Part shown: piece after piece, positions 44,520-54,863 of the stretch
Numbering within the stretch: the first letter of the stretch is position 1
How the letters are laid out: the number at the start of each line of letters is the position of its first letter
NCBI RefSeq assembly: GCF_017873765.1
Contig: NZ_JAGGKP010000015.1
Span: 1 to 59,773 of the forward strand
Direction of reading: 5' to 3'
Length of the DNA stretch: 59,773 nt
From: Paenibacillus sediminis
GTDB taxonomy: Bacteria; Bacillota; Bacilli; Paenibacillales; Paenibacillaceae
Position numbers and translations under genes: made by a program
The notes under the pieces: generated by a model
Databases searched by the model: none
What the model was told of the DNA's origin: nothing
The model's input: the letters and a program-made list of their open reading frames with translations, nothing else

Positions 44520-46136
44520 ATGATTCCAAGATATCTGGTTGATTTCGATTTGCGAGCTCTTCCCATGATCAAGACCGATGTTATCGTTATCGGCTCAGGG
44601 ATAGCGGGGCTATTTACGGCGATCAAAGCAAGTGAAGACCGTCATGTCGTTATAATTACGAAGAAATCGATTCTAGAAAGTAATACAAGGTATGCGCAAG
44701 GAGGCATTGCGGCCGTCATCTCTGATGATGATTCTCCAGAGGCGCACCTGGAAGATACTTTGTTTGCAGGCGCAGGTCTCTGTTCATTGGCCTCTGTGAA
44801 TGTTCTGGTCCATGAAGGTCCACAGGGAGTTCAAGAATTGATGAGAATGGGCACGGCCTTTGATTTGGAGAATGGCGAGCTGGCGCTGACGAAAGAAGGT
44901 GCCCACAGTCATCGACGAATCTTGCATGCGAACGGGGATGCAACTGGATTTGAGATTGTGAGGGCACTGTCCGAACATGTCTTACACAATGAAAATATTG
45001 AAGTGTGGGATAATCATTTTGTCATTGATTTAATAACGAGCGAGGGCGGGTGCGTTGGCGCACTTGTTCAGCTTCCAGATGGGCAGCGTGTCTTTGTGCA
45101 ATCGGATGCGACGATTCTGTGCGCCGGAGGGGCAGGACAGCTATATCGCTACACAACGAATCCTGAAGTAGCAACAGGGGATGGCATAGCTATGGCATAC
45201 CGAGCAGGTGCTCTAATTCGCGACCTTGAATTTATACAGTTTCACCCGACATCGCTTTGTTATCCAGGAGCGCCCAGGTTTCTAATCTCTGAGGCTGTTC
45301 GAGGCGAAGGGGCTTTGCTCCGTAATGTTAAAGGCGAGCGATTTATGGAACGATATCATGAACAGAAGGAATTGGCACCCAGAGATATTGTGGCTAGGGC
45401 TATCGTCAGTGAGATGGAGCGCACCAAATCAACCTTCGTTTATCTGGATATTACCCATGAATCGGAAGAGCTGATTAAGCATCGTTTCCCTACGATTTAT
45501 GAGACGTGTCTACAGTATGGACTTGATATGACAACCGATTGGATTCCTGTTGCGCCAGCCGCTCACTATATGATGGGCGGAGTGAAGACGGATTTCAATG
45601 GGGAGACGAATATTGCGCGTTTATTTGCATGTGGTGAAGTATCTTCTACAGGTGTGCACGGTGCCAATCGACTCGCCAGCAACTCTTTATCCGAAGCTAT
45701 CGTTTTTGGAAGCAGAATTGTGAACCATATTCGTGAACTGCCTCCTTTGGAACATGTCGACATAGACATTACTTATGACTTACATCGCTTAGGTCCGCCA
45801 AGGCAGCCGATTATTGAGCGTCGTCTGAAGCTGCAAAAGGTGATGGTCCGTAAGGTTGGTTTACGTCGAAATAAGGATACATTAACTGAAGCGATTGATG
45901 AACTGAACAGGCAACTGCCTATTTTTCAAGCAGAGCTGAAGAAACGGGAAGAGTATGAGTTCGCCAACATGCTTATTTGCTCCGTGATTATGGCGAAATC
46001 TGCACTTAAGCGGCAGGAAAGCCGCGGAGCTCATTATCGAGATGATTTTCCGCACCGCGATGATGCAAGCTGGCGCAAACATATTTTGATGCACTGTGAC
46101 CAAGGAATGTTGGAGGAAACAAGTGATGATGTTTAA
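44520..46136 (+). CDS. nadB: L-aspartate oxidase
   Basis: Oxidises L-aspartate to iminoaspartate with FAD, the first step of de novo NAD synthesis. The 538 residues have the FAD motif VIGSGIAGLFTAI, RYAQGGIAAV, HSHRRILHANGDATG, the active-site segment FIQFHPTSL and HGANRLASNSLSEAIVFG. ATG 44520 has GGTGG at 8 nt; an in-frame GTG at 44508 overlaps that site. The end overlaps nadC by 11 nt. Confidence 0.95.
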   Translation: MIPRYLVDFDLRALPMIKTDVIVIGSGIAGLFTAIKASEDRHVVIITKKSILESNTRYAQGGIAAVISDDDSPEAHLEDTLFAGAGLCSLASVNVLVHEGPQGVQELMRMGTAFDLENGELALTKEGAHSHRRILHANGDATGFEIVRALSEHVLHNENIEVWDNHFVIDLITSEGGCVGALVQLPDGQRVFVQSDATILCAGGAGQLYRYTTNPEVATGDGIAMAYRAGALIRDLEFIQFHPTSLCYPGAPRFLISEAVRGEGALLRNVKGERFMERYHEQKELAPRDIVARAIVSEMERTKSTFVYLDITHESEELIKHRFPTIYETCLQYGLDMTTDWIPVAPAAHYMMGGVKTDFNGETNIARLFACGEVSSTGVHGANRLASNSLSEAIVFGSRIVNHIRELPPLEHVDIDITYDLHRLGPPRQPIIERRLKLQKVMVRKVGLRRNKDTLTEAIDELNRQLPIFQAELKKREEYEFANMLICSVIMAKSALKRQESRGAHYRDDFPHRDDASWRKHILMHCDQGMLEETSDDV

Positions 46137-47001
46137 CGGATATAATGAAGGGCTCGTAGAGTCCATTCGCGCATGGCTGAAAGAGGATGTTGGTTCTGGC
46201 GATGTGACAACGCAGGTGACAGTACCGCCAGGACATCAATCGAAAGCCATTATTCATGCTAAAGAGAATGGTGTCATCGCAGGCATGCCGGTGGCTCAGC
46301 TCGTGTTTGAAGTCGTTAATCCAGAGTTGTCATTCACAGCACACGTACAGGATGGATACACGGTTAACAAGGGTACTGTGCTGGCTGAAATTGAAGGAAG
46401 CACGCATCATATTTTAACGGGGGAACGACTCTCGTTAAATTTATTGCAGCGCTTATCGGGCATCGCAACTCGCACTCATTCTTATGTAGAAGCGCTAGAA
46501 GGATTGCAAGTGCGTCTTGTGGACACCCGGAAGACGACTCCCGGACACCGCATGCTCGAGAAATATGCAGTACGTGTAGGCGGTGGTTCGAACCATCGTT
46601 TTGGACTTTATGATGCCGTTATGATTAAAGATAATCATATTAAAGCTGCAGGAAGTATATCCGAGGCGGTGAGACGCGCACGGGCGAATATTCCGCATAC
46701 CATGACCATTGAAGTGGAGACTGAAAATATAGAGCAAGTCGAAGAAGCGCTTCGAGCAGAAGCGAATATCATTATGCTTGATAATATGAGTCTCGAACGA
46801 ATGAAGCAGGCGGTGAAGAAGATTAAAAATGAGGCGCCCCATGTTATAATAGAAGCTTCAGGCAACGTTTCTTTAGATACAATAAGATCGATCGCCGAAA
46901 CTGGTGTTGATGTGATCTCTGTGGGACGTCTTACGTATTCTTTTCACAGCCTGGATATTAGTTTAGATTTAAATGCGAAGAAAGAGGGTGGAAGCCCGTG
47001 A
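46126..47001 (+). CDS. nadC: nicotinate-nucleotide pyrophosphorylase (quinolinate phosphoribosyltransferase)
   Basis: Joins quinolinate and PRPP to nicotinate mononucleotide with loss of CO2. The 291 residues show [28 protein letters not shown], the active-site [26 protein letters not shown] and the [10 protein letters not shown] barrel end. ATG 46126 or 46129 (tandem) follow GGAGG at 8-11 nt within the nadB end. It overlaps coaX by a GTGA junction. Confidence 0.95.
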   Translation: MMFNGYNEGLVESIRAWLKEDVGSGDVTTQVTVPPGHQSKAIIHAKENGVIAGMPVAQLVFEVVNPELSFTAHVQDGYTVNKGTVLAEIEGSTHHILTGERLSLNLLQRLSGIATRTHSYVEALEGLQVRLVDTRKTTPGHRMLEKYAVRVGGGSNHRFGLYDAVMIKDNHIKAAGSISEAVRRARANIPHTMTIEVETENIEQVEEALRAEANIIMLDNMSLERMKQAVKKIKNEAPHVIIEASGNVSLDTIRSIAETGVDVISVGRLTYSFHSLDISLDLNAKKEGGSP

Positions 47002-47762
47002 TTCTAGTAGTAGACGTAGGCAATACGAATATCGTACTCGGCATATATAAAGACCGTGAGCTGCTGCATCATTTTCGCCTTAGCACAGCGAGGCAGTCTA
47101 CCTCCGACGAATATGGAATTATGTTCTATAATCTGTTTCGGATGTCGGGTATTTCGGTAGAAGATATCGAGGGTGTGATTATGTCTTCGGTTGTTCCGCC
47201 TTTAGTGCACGTGCTGGAACGTATGAGCGAGAAGTTTCTGCACATTAAGCCGCTTCTTGTTGGGCCGGGCATTAAAACGGGTCTCAATTTGCGTTATGAG
47301 AATCCAAGAGAAGTCGGTGCGGACCGAATTGTAAATGCAGTAGCTGCTGTAGAAATATACGGTGGTCCGCTTGTTGTTGTCGATTTCGGGACTGCAACAA
47401 CGTTCGATTGCATTGATGAGCAGGGCAACTACTTAGGCGGGGCAATCGTTCCGGGTATCGGCATTTCAACAGAAGCGCTGTACCAACGAGCTTCGAAATT
47501 GCCGCGCATAGAGCTTGAGAAGCCGAAGCGCGTCATTGGACGCAATACGGTGCATGCAATGCAAGCAGGCATTATTTATGGCTATGCAGGTCAGGTAGAC
47601 GGCATTGTGGAGCGTATTAGGTTAGAAATGAATGCGAATCCTAAGGTCGTTGCTACAGGCGGACTTGCTAAATTGATTGCCAGTGAGACGAAGACGATTG
47701 AAGAGGTCAATTCTTGGCTTACACTTGAAGGGCTTCGGATCATTTATGAGCGTAACAAATAA
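46998..47762 (+). CDS. coaX: type III pantothenate kinase
   Basis: Phosphorylates pantothenate, the first step of coenzyme A synthesis. The 254 residues are an ASKHA-fold kinase: [14 protein letters not shown] (phosphate-binding DxGNTN at 6-11), [11 protein letters not shown] and [14 protein letters not shown]. The start is GTG within the nadC stop (GTGA), so it is translated from the nad mRNA, linking NAD and CoA supply. In B. subtilis coaX also lies between ftsH and hslO, but without nad genes. Confidence 0.95.
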   Translation: MILVVDVGNTNIVLGIYKDRELLHHFRLSTARQSTSDEYGIMFYNLFRMSGISVEDIEGVIMSSVVPPLVHVLERMSEKFLHIKPLLVGPGIKTGLNLRYENPREVGADRIVNAVAAVEIYGGPLVVVDFGTATTFDCIDEQGNYLGGAIVPGIGISTEALYQRASKLPRIELEKPKRVIGRNTVHAMQAGIIYGYAGQVDGIVERIRLEMNANPKVVATGGLAKLIASETKTIEEVNSWLTLEGLRIIYERNK

Positions 47763-47822
47763 TTTTGTTCGTAACATAAGACAAGCTTTAAACGTTAATA
47801 AACATAAAAGGGGCTGAACAAC

Positions 47823-48707
47823 TTGAGTAACAAACAAGATCGGCTGATTCGCGGAACAGCTATGGATGGAAGAGTACGTGCTTTTGCTGTACGCACAACA
47901 GAGCTTGTTGAGGAATTACGCCGCAGACACGATACATTTCCAACCGCAACAGCGGCAATGGGACGTACGTTAACAGCAGCAGCGATGATGGGTGCGATGC
48001 TGAAAGGCGAGGAGAAGCTTACGATCCAAGTCAAAGGCGATGGTCCGATCGGTCAAATCGTAGCCGATGCCAATGCACATGGTGAGGTCCGCGGATATGT
48101 AGACAATCCTCATGTTCATCTCCCAAGCAACAGTTTAGGGAAATTGGATGTAGCGGGCGCGGTCGGAACGAGCGGATATATTTATGTAACGAAAGATCTA
48201 GGTTTGAAAGAGCCTTATCGCGGCAGTGTACCAATTATTTCGGGCGAGCTTGGCGAAGATTTCACATACTATTTTGCTAAATCAGAGCAAACACCTTCTG
48301 CTGTAGGTCTAGGCGTACTTGTTGACACGGATAATTCTGTCATTGTAGCGGGAGGATTTATTATTCAATTGCTGCCTGGTTTAAGTGATGATGAAATTAC
48401 CGTCATTGAGCAAGCTGTCGGATCGCTCCCGCCAGTTACTTCGCTGCTTGATCAGGGACTCGAACTGGATGAAATGCTGCGTTGGCTTTTGCCTGATGTG
48501 AAGGTGCTTGACGGTATGGACATCCATTTCAAATGTCAATGTTCCCATGAACGAGTTGAAAGAACACTTATCAGCTTAGGGGAATCAGAGCTCAAGCAAA
48601 TTATCGATGAAGATGGACGGGCTGAGGTTCAGTGTCATTTTTGCAACGAAACGTATTCTTTTAATAAGGAACAATTAGAACATCTGTTAGAACAAGCTAA
48701 GAAATAA
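47823..48707 (+). CDS. hslO: redox-regulated chaperone Hsp33
   Basis: A holdase chaperone activated by oxidation. The 294 residues have GTAMDGRVRAFAVRTTELVEE at the N-terminus and the zinc switch at the C-terminus, FKCQCSHE and QCHFCNE, i.e. CxC followed by CxxC. The start is TTG with AAGGGG about 9 nt upstream. It is followed 21 nt later by a foldase gene, so the two may be cotranscribed. Confidence 0.95.
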   Translation: MSNKQDRLIRGTAMDGRVRAFAVRTTELVEELRRRHDTFPTATAAMGRTLTAAAMMGAMLKGEEKLTIQVKGDGPIGQIVADANAHGEVRGYVDNPHVHLPSNSLGKLDVAGAVGTSGYIYVTKDLGLKEPYRGSVPIISGELGEDFTYYFAKSEQTPSAVGLGVLVDTDNSVIVAGGFIIQLLPGLSDDEITVIEQAVGSLPPVTSLLDQGLELDEMLRWLLPDVKVLDGMDIHFKCQCSHERVERTLISLGESELKQIIDEDGRAEVQCHFCNETYSFNKEQLEHLLEQAKK

Positions 48708-48728
48708 GACTGAAGGAACGAAAGACTT

Positions 48729-49673
48729 ATGACGAGACAAGAAAAAAGGTTGTGGGCAGCCGTCATTGTCTTATTCGTCTGTGTTGTTGTGATGGTTAGT
48801 ATAGACTTCATCCGTAAACCAATGCAGACAGCGGGCGCGGGGGCAGGTGTAGCAACAACGGGTTGGAGCAAACCGGTTGCTTTTATTGATGGTAAGAGCA
48901 TTTCAGAGGAAGAATGGGTCGAAGCGCTGAAGCAACGTTATGGTCATGATGTACTCATAGACATGCTTAATCATAAAGCTGTATACGCGGAAGCGAAGCG
49001 CCTTAACATTCATGTCACAGCTGAGGAAGTTCGGCAGGAACTAGACCGGCTTATGAGCGGCTATCCGTCCGAGCAAGATTACTATGAAGAGATGCAAAAT
49101 GAGCTTGGACTTAGCCGGGCAGAGGTCGCAGCTCAGACAGAATACCAATTGCTGCTTGATAAAATTGCGACAAATGGCATTAAAGTAAGTGATTCGGAGA
49201 TTGATCGATACCTGAAAGACCATGCTGATGACTTCAAAGCGAAGAAGACTATGAACATTGCCATGATTAAGGTTAGAGAAGAATCCGAAGCAGAAAGTAT
49301 CCTTCAGCAGCTGGCAAACGGAGCCGACTTCGGCAAGCTGGCTTCGCAATATTCAATTGATGAGTTTAGCAATGAGCAAGGCGGTAAATTAGGGGAAATC
49401 GAGGAGGACGATCCTTTTGTACCTTCGCCAATCTTGAAAGCCGCTGAGAAGTTAGACGTCGGGGGCATTGAAGGGCCGATTAGGCTTGAGGATGGTTTCG
49501 CTGTTATTCAGCTTCAGGGTATTCACATTTCGAATCCGGGAACTGAAGATGAAATTAGAGCCGCTGTCCGTAAACAGCTAGCAATGGATAAAGCGATAAG
49601 CGAATCGGAACTAGAGGAGCAGCTGAGAAATAAATTCCAGGCTACAATTGTAGATGATACGCCTAAATCGTAA
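48729..49673 (+). CDS. YacD-type membrane-anchored parvulin foldase
   Basis: A 314-residue protein with an N-terminal transmembrane segment or uncleaved signal (about 8-27, LWAAVIVLFVCVVVMVSIDF) without a lipobox, a SurA-N-like helical region (about 45-150) and a PpiC-like region (about 175-285: MNIAMIKVREESEAESILQQL, GADFGKLASQYSIDEFSNEQGGKLGE). The parvulin core is degenerate compared with PrsA, so isomerase activity is uncertain and chaperone activity more likely. It holds the yacD position between hslO and cysK. Confidence 0.88.
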   Translation: MTRQEKRLWAAVIVLFVCVVVMVSIDFIRKPMQTAGAGAGVATTGWSKPVAFIDGKSISEEEWVEALKQRYGHDVLIDMLNHKAVYAEAKRLNIHVTAEEVRQELDRLMSGYPSEQDYYEEMQNELGLSRAEVAAQTEYQLLLDKIATNGIKVSDSEIDRYLKDHADDFKAKKTMNIAMIKVREESEAESILQQLANGADFGKLASQYSIDEFSNEQGGKLGEIEEDDPFVPSPILKAAEKLDVGGIEGPIRLEDGFAVIQLQGIHISNPGTEDEIRAAVRKQLAMDKAISESELEEQLRNKFQATIVDDTPKS

Positions 49674-49716
49674 TCGATGAAGACTTCATGTGGATGACAA
49701 TTTTTAATGTCTATTA

Positions 49717-49776
49717 TTGACAATATGATTTAAGGTTGATAATATGAAAGTATCATAAAAACCGACTGGTTTACTC
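49717..49776 (+). promoter_or_regulatory. cysK promoter with downstream dyad operator candidate
   Basis: TTGACA (49717-49722), a 17-bp spacer and TAATAT (49740-49745). Just downstream of the predicted start is an imperfect dyad, CCGACT-GGTTT-ACTCGG (49762-49778), in an A/T-rich context. cysK genes in Bacillales are usually repressed by the Rrf2 protein CymR at such a location, so a CymR-type site is the inference; I did not match it to a verified consensus. Confidence 0.6.
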
Positions 49777-49851
49777 GGAAATAATGTAGCTATATTACAC
49801 TTTTCGGTATGCAGCAAGCAGGTTATCCATATTGTTAAGGAGGGCTCTACA

Positions 49852-50790
49852 ATGGCTAAAGTCGTTAATAATGTTACTGAACTCATCGGAAATACTCCCC
49901 TTGTTCGTTTGAACCGCGTTGTACCAGAGGATAGTGCGGAAGTTTATGTAAAGCTTGAATATCAAAACCCAGGTTCAAGCGTTAAAGATCGTATTGCGCT
50001 GAGCATGATTGAAGTTGCGGAACAGGAAGGGCGTATTAAGCCAGGGGATACCATTATTGAAGCAACAAGCGGCAATACAGGGATTGGACTTGCTATGGTT
50101 GCAGCTGCAAAAGGATACAAAGTTATCATTGTCATGCCAGAAACAATGAGCTTGGAGCGCCGCAATCTGCTTAAAGCTTATGGTGCTGAATTGGTGCTTA
50201 CACCAGGTTCAGAAGGAATGAACGGCGCGGTTAAGAAAGCTGAAGAAATTTTGGAGCAGAATCCGAGCTACTTCGTAGCTGAACAATTTAAAAATAAAGC
50301 AAATGTTAAGATCCACCGTGAAACGACTGGCCCAGAAATCGTTGAAGCGATTGAGTCGATTGGCGGAACACTCGACGCTTTCGTAGCGGGCATTGGTACA
50401 GGCGGTACGATTACAGGCGCTGGTGAAGTGCTTAAAGAACGTTTCCCAGACATTAAAATTTATGCAGTTGAGCCTGCGGCATCTCCAATTCTTGCAGGAG
50501 GTAAACCAGGACCACATAAAATTCAAGGTATTGGCGCTAACTTCATTCCTGAAATTTTGAATCAAGATATCTATGATGAAATTATTCATATCGAGAATGA
50601 AGAAGCTTTTGAAACAGCACGTCGTGTAGCGAAAGAAGAAGGTATTCTAGCTGGTATTTCTTCTGGCGCAGCGATTAATGCGGCTTTGAGAGTAGCTAAG
50701 CAGCTCGGCAAAGGCAAACGTGTTGTTGCGATTGTTCCAAGTAACGGTGAACGTTACTTGAGCACACCGCTCTACAACTTTGAGGCTTAA
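49852..50790 (+). CDS. cysK: cysteine synthase A (O-acetylserine sulfhydrylase)
   Basis: Makes cysteine from O-acetylserine and sulfide with PLP. The 312 residues have [11 protein letters not shown] with the PLP Lys45, [10 protein letters not shown] (substrate loop), [12 protein letters not shown] (phosphate-binding Gly loop) and GISSGAA with the pyridine-N-contacting Ser. ATG follows AAGGAGGG at 9 nt. In Bacillus CysK with CymR and O-acetylserine also regulates sulfur genes. Confidence 0.96.
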   Translation: MAKVVNNVTELIGNTPLVRLNRVVPEDSAEVYVKLEYQNPGSSVKDRIALSMIEVAEQEGRIKPGDTIIEATSGNTGIGLAMVAAAKGYKVIIVMPETMSLERRNLLKAYGAELVLTPGSEGMNGAVKKAEEILEQNPSYFVAEQFKNKANVKIHRETTGPEIVEAIESIGGTLDAFVAGIGTGGTITGAGEVLKERFPDIKIYAVEPAASPILAGGKPGPHKIQGIGANFIPEILNQDIYDEIIHIENEEAFETARRVAKEEGILAGISSGAAINAALRVAKQLGKGKRVVAIVPSNGERYLSTPLYNFEA

Positions 50791-50814
50791 TTTATAAATA
50801 CTTGTCTTGTAAGA

Positions 50815-50857
50815 AGGGCCCCCAAGTCATCTGGACTATGGGGGCCCTCGTTATTTT
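50815..50857 (+). terminator. rho-independent terminator after cysK
   Basis: AGGGCCCCC (50815-50823) pairs with GGGGGCCCT (50840-50848), with AGT/ACT extending inside; the following CGTTATTTT is a modest U tract. Confidence 0.8.
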
Positions 50858-50877
50858 GTCCGTGTATCGTTATAATC

Positions 50878-50909
50878 TTTTCAAGCTGGGTATGCTTTAG
50901 TATACTAAA
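50878..50909 (+). promoter_or_regulatory. pabB operon promoter with 14-bp palindrome over the -10
   Basis: TTTTCA (50878-50883), a 17-bp spacer and TATACT (50901-50906). The -10 lies inside the perfect palindrome TTTAGTATACTAAA (50896-50909), which could be an operator for an unknown regulator. Confidence 0.55.
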
Positions 50910-50948
50910 CGCAAGCTAACCAGCTATAGATTTGGAGGATTTTACTCT

Positions 50949-52517
50949 GTGGTTCATCTATTAACAACATTGGAGCAATGGGCAGTTTGGTCTAAGGAAG
51001 GTTACACCATGCTTCCCTATATAATAAAAATAGATAACATGCCCATCCGCCTACCTTCGAGCTGGGAGAAGGCTTGGCAGGAAGCGTCACCTTATTCCTT
51101 TGTGCTCGAGAGCGGCAAGGAGGGACAGTACACGTTCATGGGTCTGCACCCGGTCTCTATCATCCGGGGCAAAGGAAACCGAGCGCTCGTTCAACATTCG
51201 CCGAGCGGAGAGGAGAGCTGGCTCCAAGGGAAGCCGCTTGAGATGCTTGAGGAGTGGATGTCTCCATTCCGCTCTCCTTATGTGCAAGGCGCACCTAAAT
51301 TTGGCGGCGGCTGCGTAGGGTATTTGAGCTATGATGTTGCTCGTTCTCTTGAAGAGCTCCCGCAGCAAGCTGCGGATGACTTGGAGCTGCCTGATTATGT
51401 GTGGATGCAAATGGATGAGATTTGGGCGATTGATATGCAGGAAGGGGCTCTATATTGCATCGTACATGTTCCTTTTTCTGTAGAACAAGCGACTGACAGT
51501 CATCCGAATACAGACGAATTAGAGCGGTTGTACGAAGAGGCGGCTGGGCGTGCCGCTAAGATGAGGGAGCTTTGGCAAGAAATAAATGACTGGGGAAATC
51601 AGCCTCATCTAATAGATAGGCTAGAAGAGTGGCGCGGCATTTTGCAGAATGATCAGGCTAACTCTATGACTGACTCATTAGAAGGCAGCACTCCTTTCCC
51701 GCAGGAGCAGTTTGAACAGGCGGTACGCCGCATTCAGGAGTATATTGCAAGGGGCGATGTGTTCCAAGTTAATTTATCGCTGAGAAGAGAGTTCCCTTTG
51801 CGTTCGACTCCAGAGCACATTTACGAGTGGCTCCGCCTTCTCAATCCGTCGCCTTATATGGGAATGCTGCGTTTTCCTGATTTTCAGCTTGTGTCCGCAT
51901 CTCCTGAGCTGCTTATTAAGGTAGAGCAGGGCAATGTTAGCGCTAGACCGATCGCGGGAACAAGACGCCGCGGCAGCACGCCTGAGGAAGATGAGGCCAT
52001 GGCTAAGGAATTGCTTGGCACCGAGAAGGAAAGAGCAGAGCATATTATGCTTGTCGATCTAGAACGCAATGATATCGGGCGAATCGCTGAATATGGATCG
52101 GTGAACGTAAGCGAGCTTATGACGATTGAATACTACTCGCATGTCATGCATCTAGTATCGCAAGTAGAAGGTAGACTCGCTAAAGGCCGTAACGTTTATG
52201 ATGTAATTGCAGCTGTATTTCCAGGAGGAACGATAACCGGTGCTCCGAAAGTACGCACGATGGAAATTATCGAGGAATTAGAGCCGGTTACAAGAGGGCC
52301 TTATACAGGTTCAATGGGCTGGATTGACTATAACGGCAATATGGAATTAAATATTATTATAAGAACATTGGTCGTTAAAGATCGTACAGGTTACATTCAG
52401 ACGGGAGCGGGAATTGTGATTGATTCCGCCCCGTACCGAGAGTATCGCGAATGTCTGAACAAAGGCAGAGCCACTATCAAAGCGGTACAGTACAGTGAAC
52501 AAACTGCCGATCAATAA
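50949..52517 (+). CDS. pabB: aminodeoxychorismate synthase component I
   Basis: With PabA converts chorismate and glutamine to aminodeoxychorismate for folate. The 522 residues are a chorismate-utilising enzyme: an N-terminal segment related to anthranilate synthase I ([20 protein letters not shown]), then the catalytic half with [31 protein letters not shown] and [18 protein letters not shown]. The GTRRRG region does not separate PabB from TrpE cleanly; the pab-fol context settles it. The start is GTG with GGAGGA at 9 nt; ATG 51009 with AAGGAAGG is a second possibility. Confidence 0.9.
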   Translation: MVHLLTTLEQWAVWSKEGYTMLPYIIKIDNMPIRLPSSWEKAWQEASPYSFVLESGKEGQYTFMGLHPVSIIRGKGNRALVQHSPSGEESWLQGKPLEMLEEWMSPFRSPYVQGAPKFGGGCVGYLSYDVARSLEELPQQAADDLELPDYVWMQMDEIWAIDMQEGALYCIVHVPFSVEQATDSHPNTDELERLYEEAAGRAAKMRELWQEINDWGNQPHLIDRLEEWRGILQNDQANSMTDSLEGSTPFPQEQFEQAVRRIQEYIARGDVFQVNLSLRREFPLRSTPEHIYEWLRLLNPSPYMGMLRFPDFQLVSASPELLIKVEQGNVSARPIAGTRRRGSTPEEDEAMAKELLGTEKERAEHIMLVDLERNDIGRIAEYGSVNVSELMTIEYYSHVMHLVSQVEGRLAKGRNVYDVIAAVFPGGTITGAPKVRTMEIIEELEPVTRGPYTGSMGWIDYNGNMELNIIIRTLVVKDRTGYIQTGAGIVIDSAPYREYRECLNKGRATIKAVQYSEQTADQ

Positions 52518-52539
52518 TAAGAAGATAAGGGATGAGTTC

Positions 52540-53115
52540 ATGATATTAGTTATTGATAACTATGATTCATTTACGTATAACTTGGTTCAATATTTAGGCG
52601 AACTGGGAGAAGAAGTTGTCGTTCGTCGGAACGACGAAATTGATATTGAAGGGATTAAAGGGCTTAGCCCAGACCATATTCTAATTTCACCAGGCCCACG
52701 TTCACCGAGTGAAGCAGGTATTACTCTAGATGTCATTAAGCATTTTAAAGGCATTATTCCAATTTTCGGCGTTTGCCTAGGTCATCAAGCTATAGGTCAA
52801 GCTTTTGGAGGTAAGGTTGTACGTGCCGAGCGCCTAATGCACGGCAAAACGTCTCCGATTCTTCATAAAGGCACTTCTGTGTTCGAAGGATTGCCGTCTC
52901 CTTTCACGGCAACGAGATATCATTCGCTCATCGTTGATCGGGAAAGTCTGCCGGATTGCCTAGAGATAACAGCTGAGACTGCAGAGGGTGAAATTATGGG
53001 ACTGCGTCATAAAGAGTACCCAATCGAAGGTGTTCAGTTCCATCCGGAATCCATCATTACCGACTATGGTCACCAGATGCTACGTAATTTCCTTAAGCAT
53101 AAGGTAGAGGTTTAA
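52540..53115 (+). CDS. pabA: glutamine amidotransferase component (PabA/TrpG)
   Basis: Supplies ammonia from glutamine to PabB. The 191 residues are a class I amidotransferase: [15 protein letters not shown], the nucleophile [15 protein letters not shown], and the His-Glu pair in GVQFHPESI. In B. subtilis this gene is shared with tryptophan synthesis (anthranilate synthase II), which may also apply here. ATG 52540 has AAGGGATGAG about 8 nt upstream and lies 22 nt after pabB. Confidence 0.95.
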   Translation: MILVIDNYDSFTYNLVQYLGELGEEVVVRRNDEIDIEGIKGLSPDHILISPGPRSPSEAGITLDVIKHFKGIIPIFGVCLGHQAIGQAFGGKVVRAERLMHGKTSPILHKGTSVFEGLPSPFTATRYHSLIVDRESLPDCLEITAETAEGEIMGLRHKEYPIEGVQFHPESIITDYGHQMLRNFLKHKVEV

Positions 53116-53119
53116 GAGG

Positions 53120-54007
53120 ATGAACTACATTGGGATGAACGGAGCTGTTATCCCTGCCTCCGAAGCCGTGATATCCGTAATGGATCACGGCTTTTTGTAT
53201 GGTATGGGCTTGTTTGAAACATTTCGTACATATCATGGCGTTCCTTTTTTGCTGGATGAACATTTGGAGAGACTTGAAGCAGGTTGTAAGGAGCTTGGAA
53301 TTGAGCATCATATAAGTTCAAGTCAAATAAATGATGAAATAAAATCACTTCTCGCGGCCAATAATCTTCGGGATGCGTATATCCGATATACCGTTTCGGC
53401 AGGGGTAGATGTACTGGGATTGCCTTCGGCAAACTATCATAGAGCAACCAGAGTCATGTACATGAAGGAGCTGCCTTCTTTTTCTCCTTCCGTTTACGAG
53501 TGGGGAAAGAGCTTATTGCGGTTAAAATTGCGGCGCAATACCCCAGAGGGCAAGGTAAGGCTGAAGTCACTCCACTATATGAACAATATTCTCGCCAAAC
53601 GGGAATTGCTAGAAAGTCTACAAGCGGCATCGGCGCAGGCGGAAGGGTTATTTTTAACGGAGAAGGGTTATTTAGCTGAAGGTATTGTCAGCAATCTATT
53701 TTTTGTGAAACAGGATAGACTATATACACCAGCGATAGAGAACGGAATTTTACCGGGAATTACGAGAGCATTTGTCATTCAGCTTGCAAGGGAACTCGGA
53801 ATTAAGATCGCTGAGGGCAACTACACGTGGGACCATCTGGTTCATGCGGATGAAGCTTTCATAACAAGCTCTATCCAAGAAGTAGTGCCGATCACCTCAC
53901 TCATCGATACGGACGGAGCAATCTATAAAGTGAACAGTGGTACAGTTGGGCCAGTTACGTCACAATTGTTGAATTTATATAGAAAGAAGGCAGGGATGCT
54001 GAAATGA
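53120..54007 (+). CDS. pabC: aminodeoxychorismate lyase
   Basis: A PLP fold-type IV enzyme releasing p-aminobenzoate and pyruvate. The 295 residues have VMDHGFLYGMGLFETFRTY, LKSLHYMNNILAKRELLESL with the PLP-binding Lys in KSLHYMN, GYLAEGIVSNLFFVK and the TPAIENGILPGITR motif. ATG follows GTTTAAGAGG; only 4 nt separate it from pabA. It overlaps folP by 4 nt. Confidence 0.94.
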   Translation: MNYIGMNGAVIPASEAVISVMDHGFLYGMGLFETFRTYHGVPFLLDEHLERLEAGCKELGIEHHISSSQINDEIKSLLAANNLRDAYIRYTVSAGVDVLGLPSANYHRATRVMYMKELPSFSPSVYEWGKSLLRLKLRRNTPEGKVRLKSLHYMNNILAKRELLESLQAASAQAEGLFLTEKGYLAEGIVSNLFFVKQDRLYTPAIENGILPGITRAFVIQLARELGIKIAEGNYTWDHLVHADEAFITSSIQEVVPITSLIDTDGAIYKVNSGTVGPVTSQLLNLYRKKAGMLK

Positions 54008-54846
54008 AACCAACGATTTACGAACGAAGTTACCAATGCGGCAAGACGACTTTAACGCTTGGAAAGTCCACCCTGATTATGGGGATTCTGAATGTAACGC
54101 CAGATTCATTCTCTGACGGGGGACGTTATAACGATCCCGAACGGGCGGTTATGCATGCTCTGCAAATGATTGAAGATGGAGCAGACCTGATCGATATTGG
54201 CGGGGAATCGACTAGACCTGGTCATGAACCGGTAGGAATGGAGGAGGAACTCTCCCGTGTTATTCCTGTTATAGAAGCAATTCATAAACAGGCGCCTCAT
54301 ATTCCTATTTCAGTAGATACGTATAAGGCTGAAGTTGCGCGTCAGGCAATCCATGCAGGGGCTCATATGATTAATGACATATGGGGTTTTAAGGAAGATC
54401 CGCAAATGGCTGAGGTTGCAGCTCAGCTAGAGTGCCCAGTCATTCTGATGCACAACCGTAAGGAGCGGGATTATACCGATTTTGTGTCAGACGTTGTCCG
54501 CGATTTGCTGGAAAGTGTAGAAATTGCTCGCCGTGCAGGTGTGAAGGATGAACATATTATTTTAGATCCGGGAATCGGTTTTGCGAAGGATTATAAGGAA
54601 AATTTGATTTTGATGAAGTCCTTAGACCGCTTAACAGAGCTTGGCTTTCCGGTGCTGCTTGCTACGTCTCGCAAACGGTTTATCCGCACCGCGCTTAATC
54701 TGCCGGTTGATGATGTCATTGAAGGAACTGCGGCGACAGTCGCTTTTGGAATTGCGCAAGGCTGTCAGCTGGTCAGAGTCCACGATGTGAAACAAATTAA
54801 GCGTACAGTAACGATGTGCGATGCTATGCTTTATGCTAATGAATGA
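54004..54846 (+). CDS. folP: dihydropteroate synthase
   Basis: Joins p-aminobenzoate to dihydropterin pyrophosphate; target of sulfonamides. The 280 residues show IMGILNVTPDSFSDGGRY, DIGGESTRPGHEP, SVDTYKAEVA, MINDIWG, DPGIGFAKD and TSRKRFI. The start overlaps pabC (ATGA) and the stop overlaps an out-of-use ATG of folB. Confidence 0.96.
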   Translation: MKPTIYERSYQCGKTTLTLGKSTLIMGILNVTPDSFSDGGRYNDPERAVMHALQMIEDGADLIDIGGESTRPGHEPVGMEEELSRVIPVIEAIHKQAPHIPISVDTYKAEVARQAIHAGAHMINDIWGFKEDPQMAEVAAQLECPVILMHNRKERDYTDFVSDVVRDLLESVEIARRAGVKDEHIILDPGIGFAKDYKENLILMKSLDRLTELGFPVLLATSRKRFIRTALNLPVDDVIEGTAATVAFGIAQGCQLVRVHDVKQIKRTVTMCDAMLYANE

Positions 54847-54863
54847 AGGGCGGAAGAATAGTA

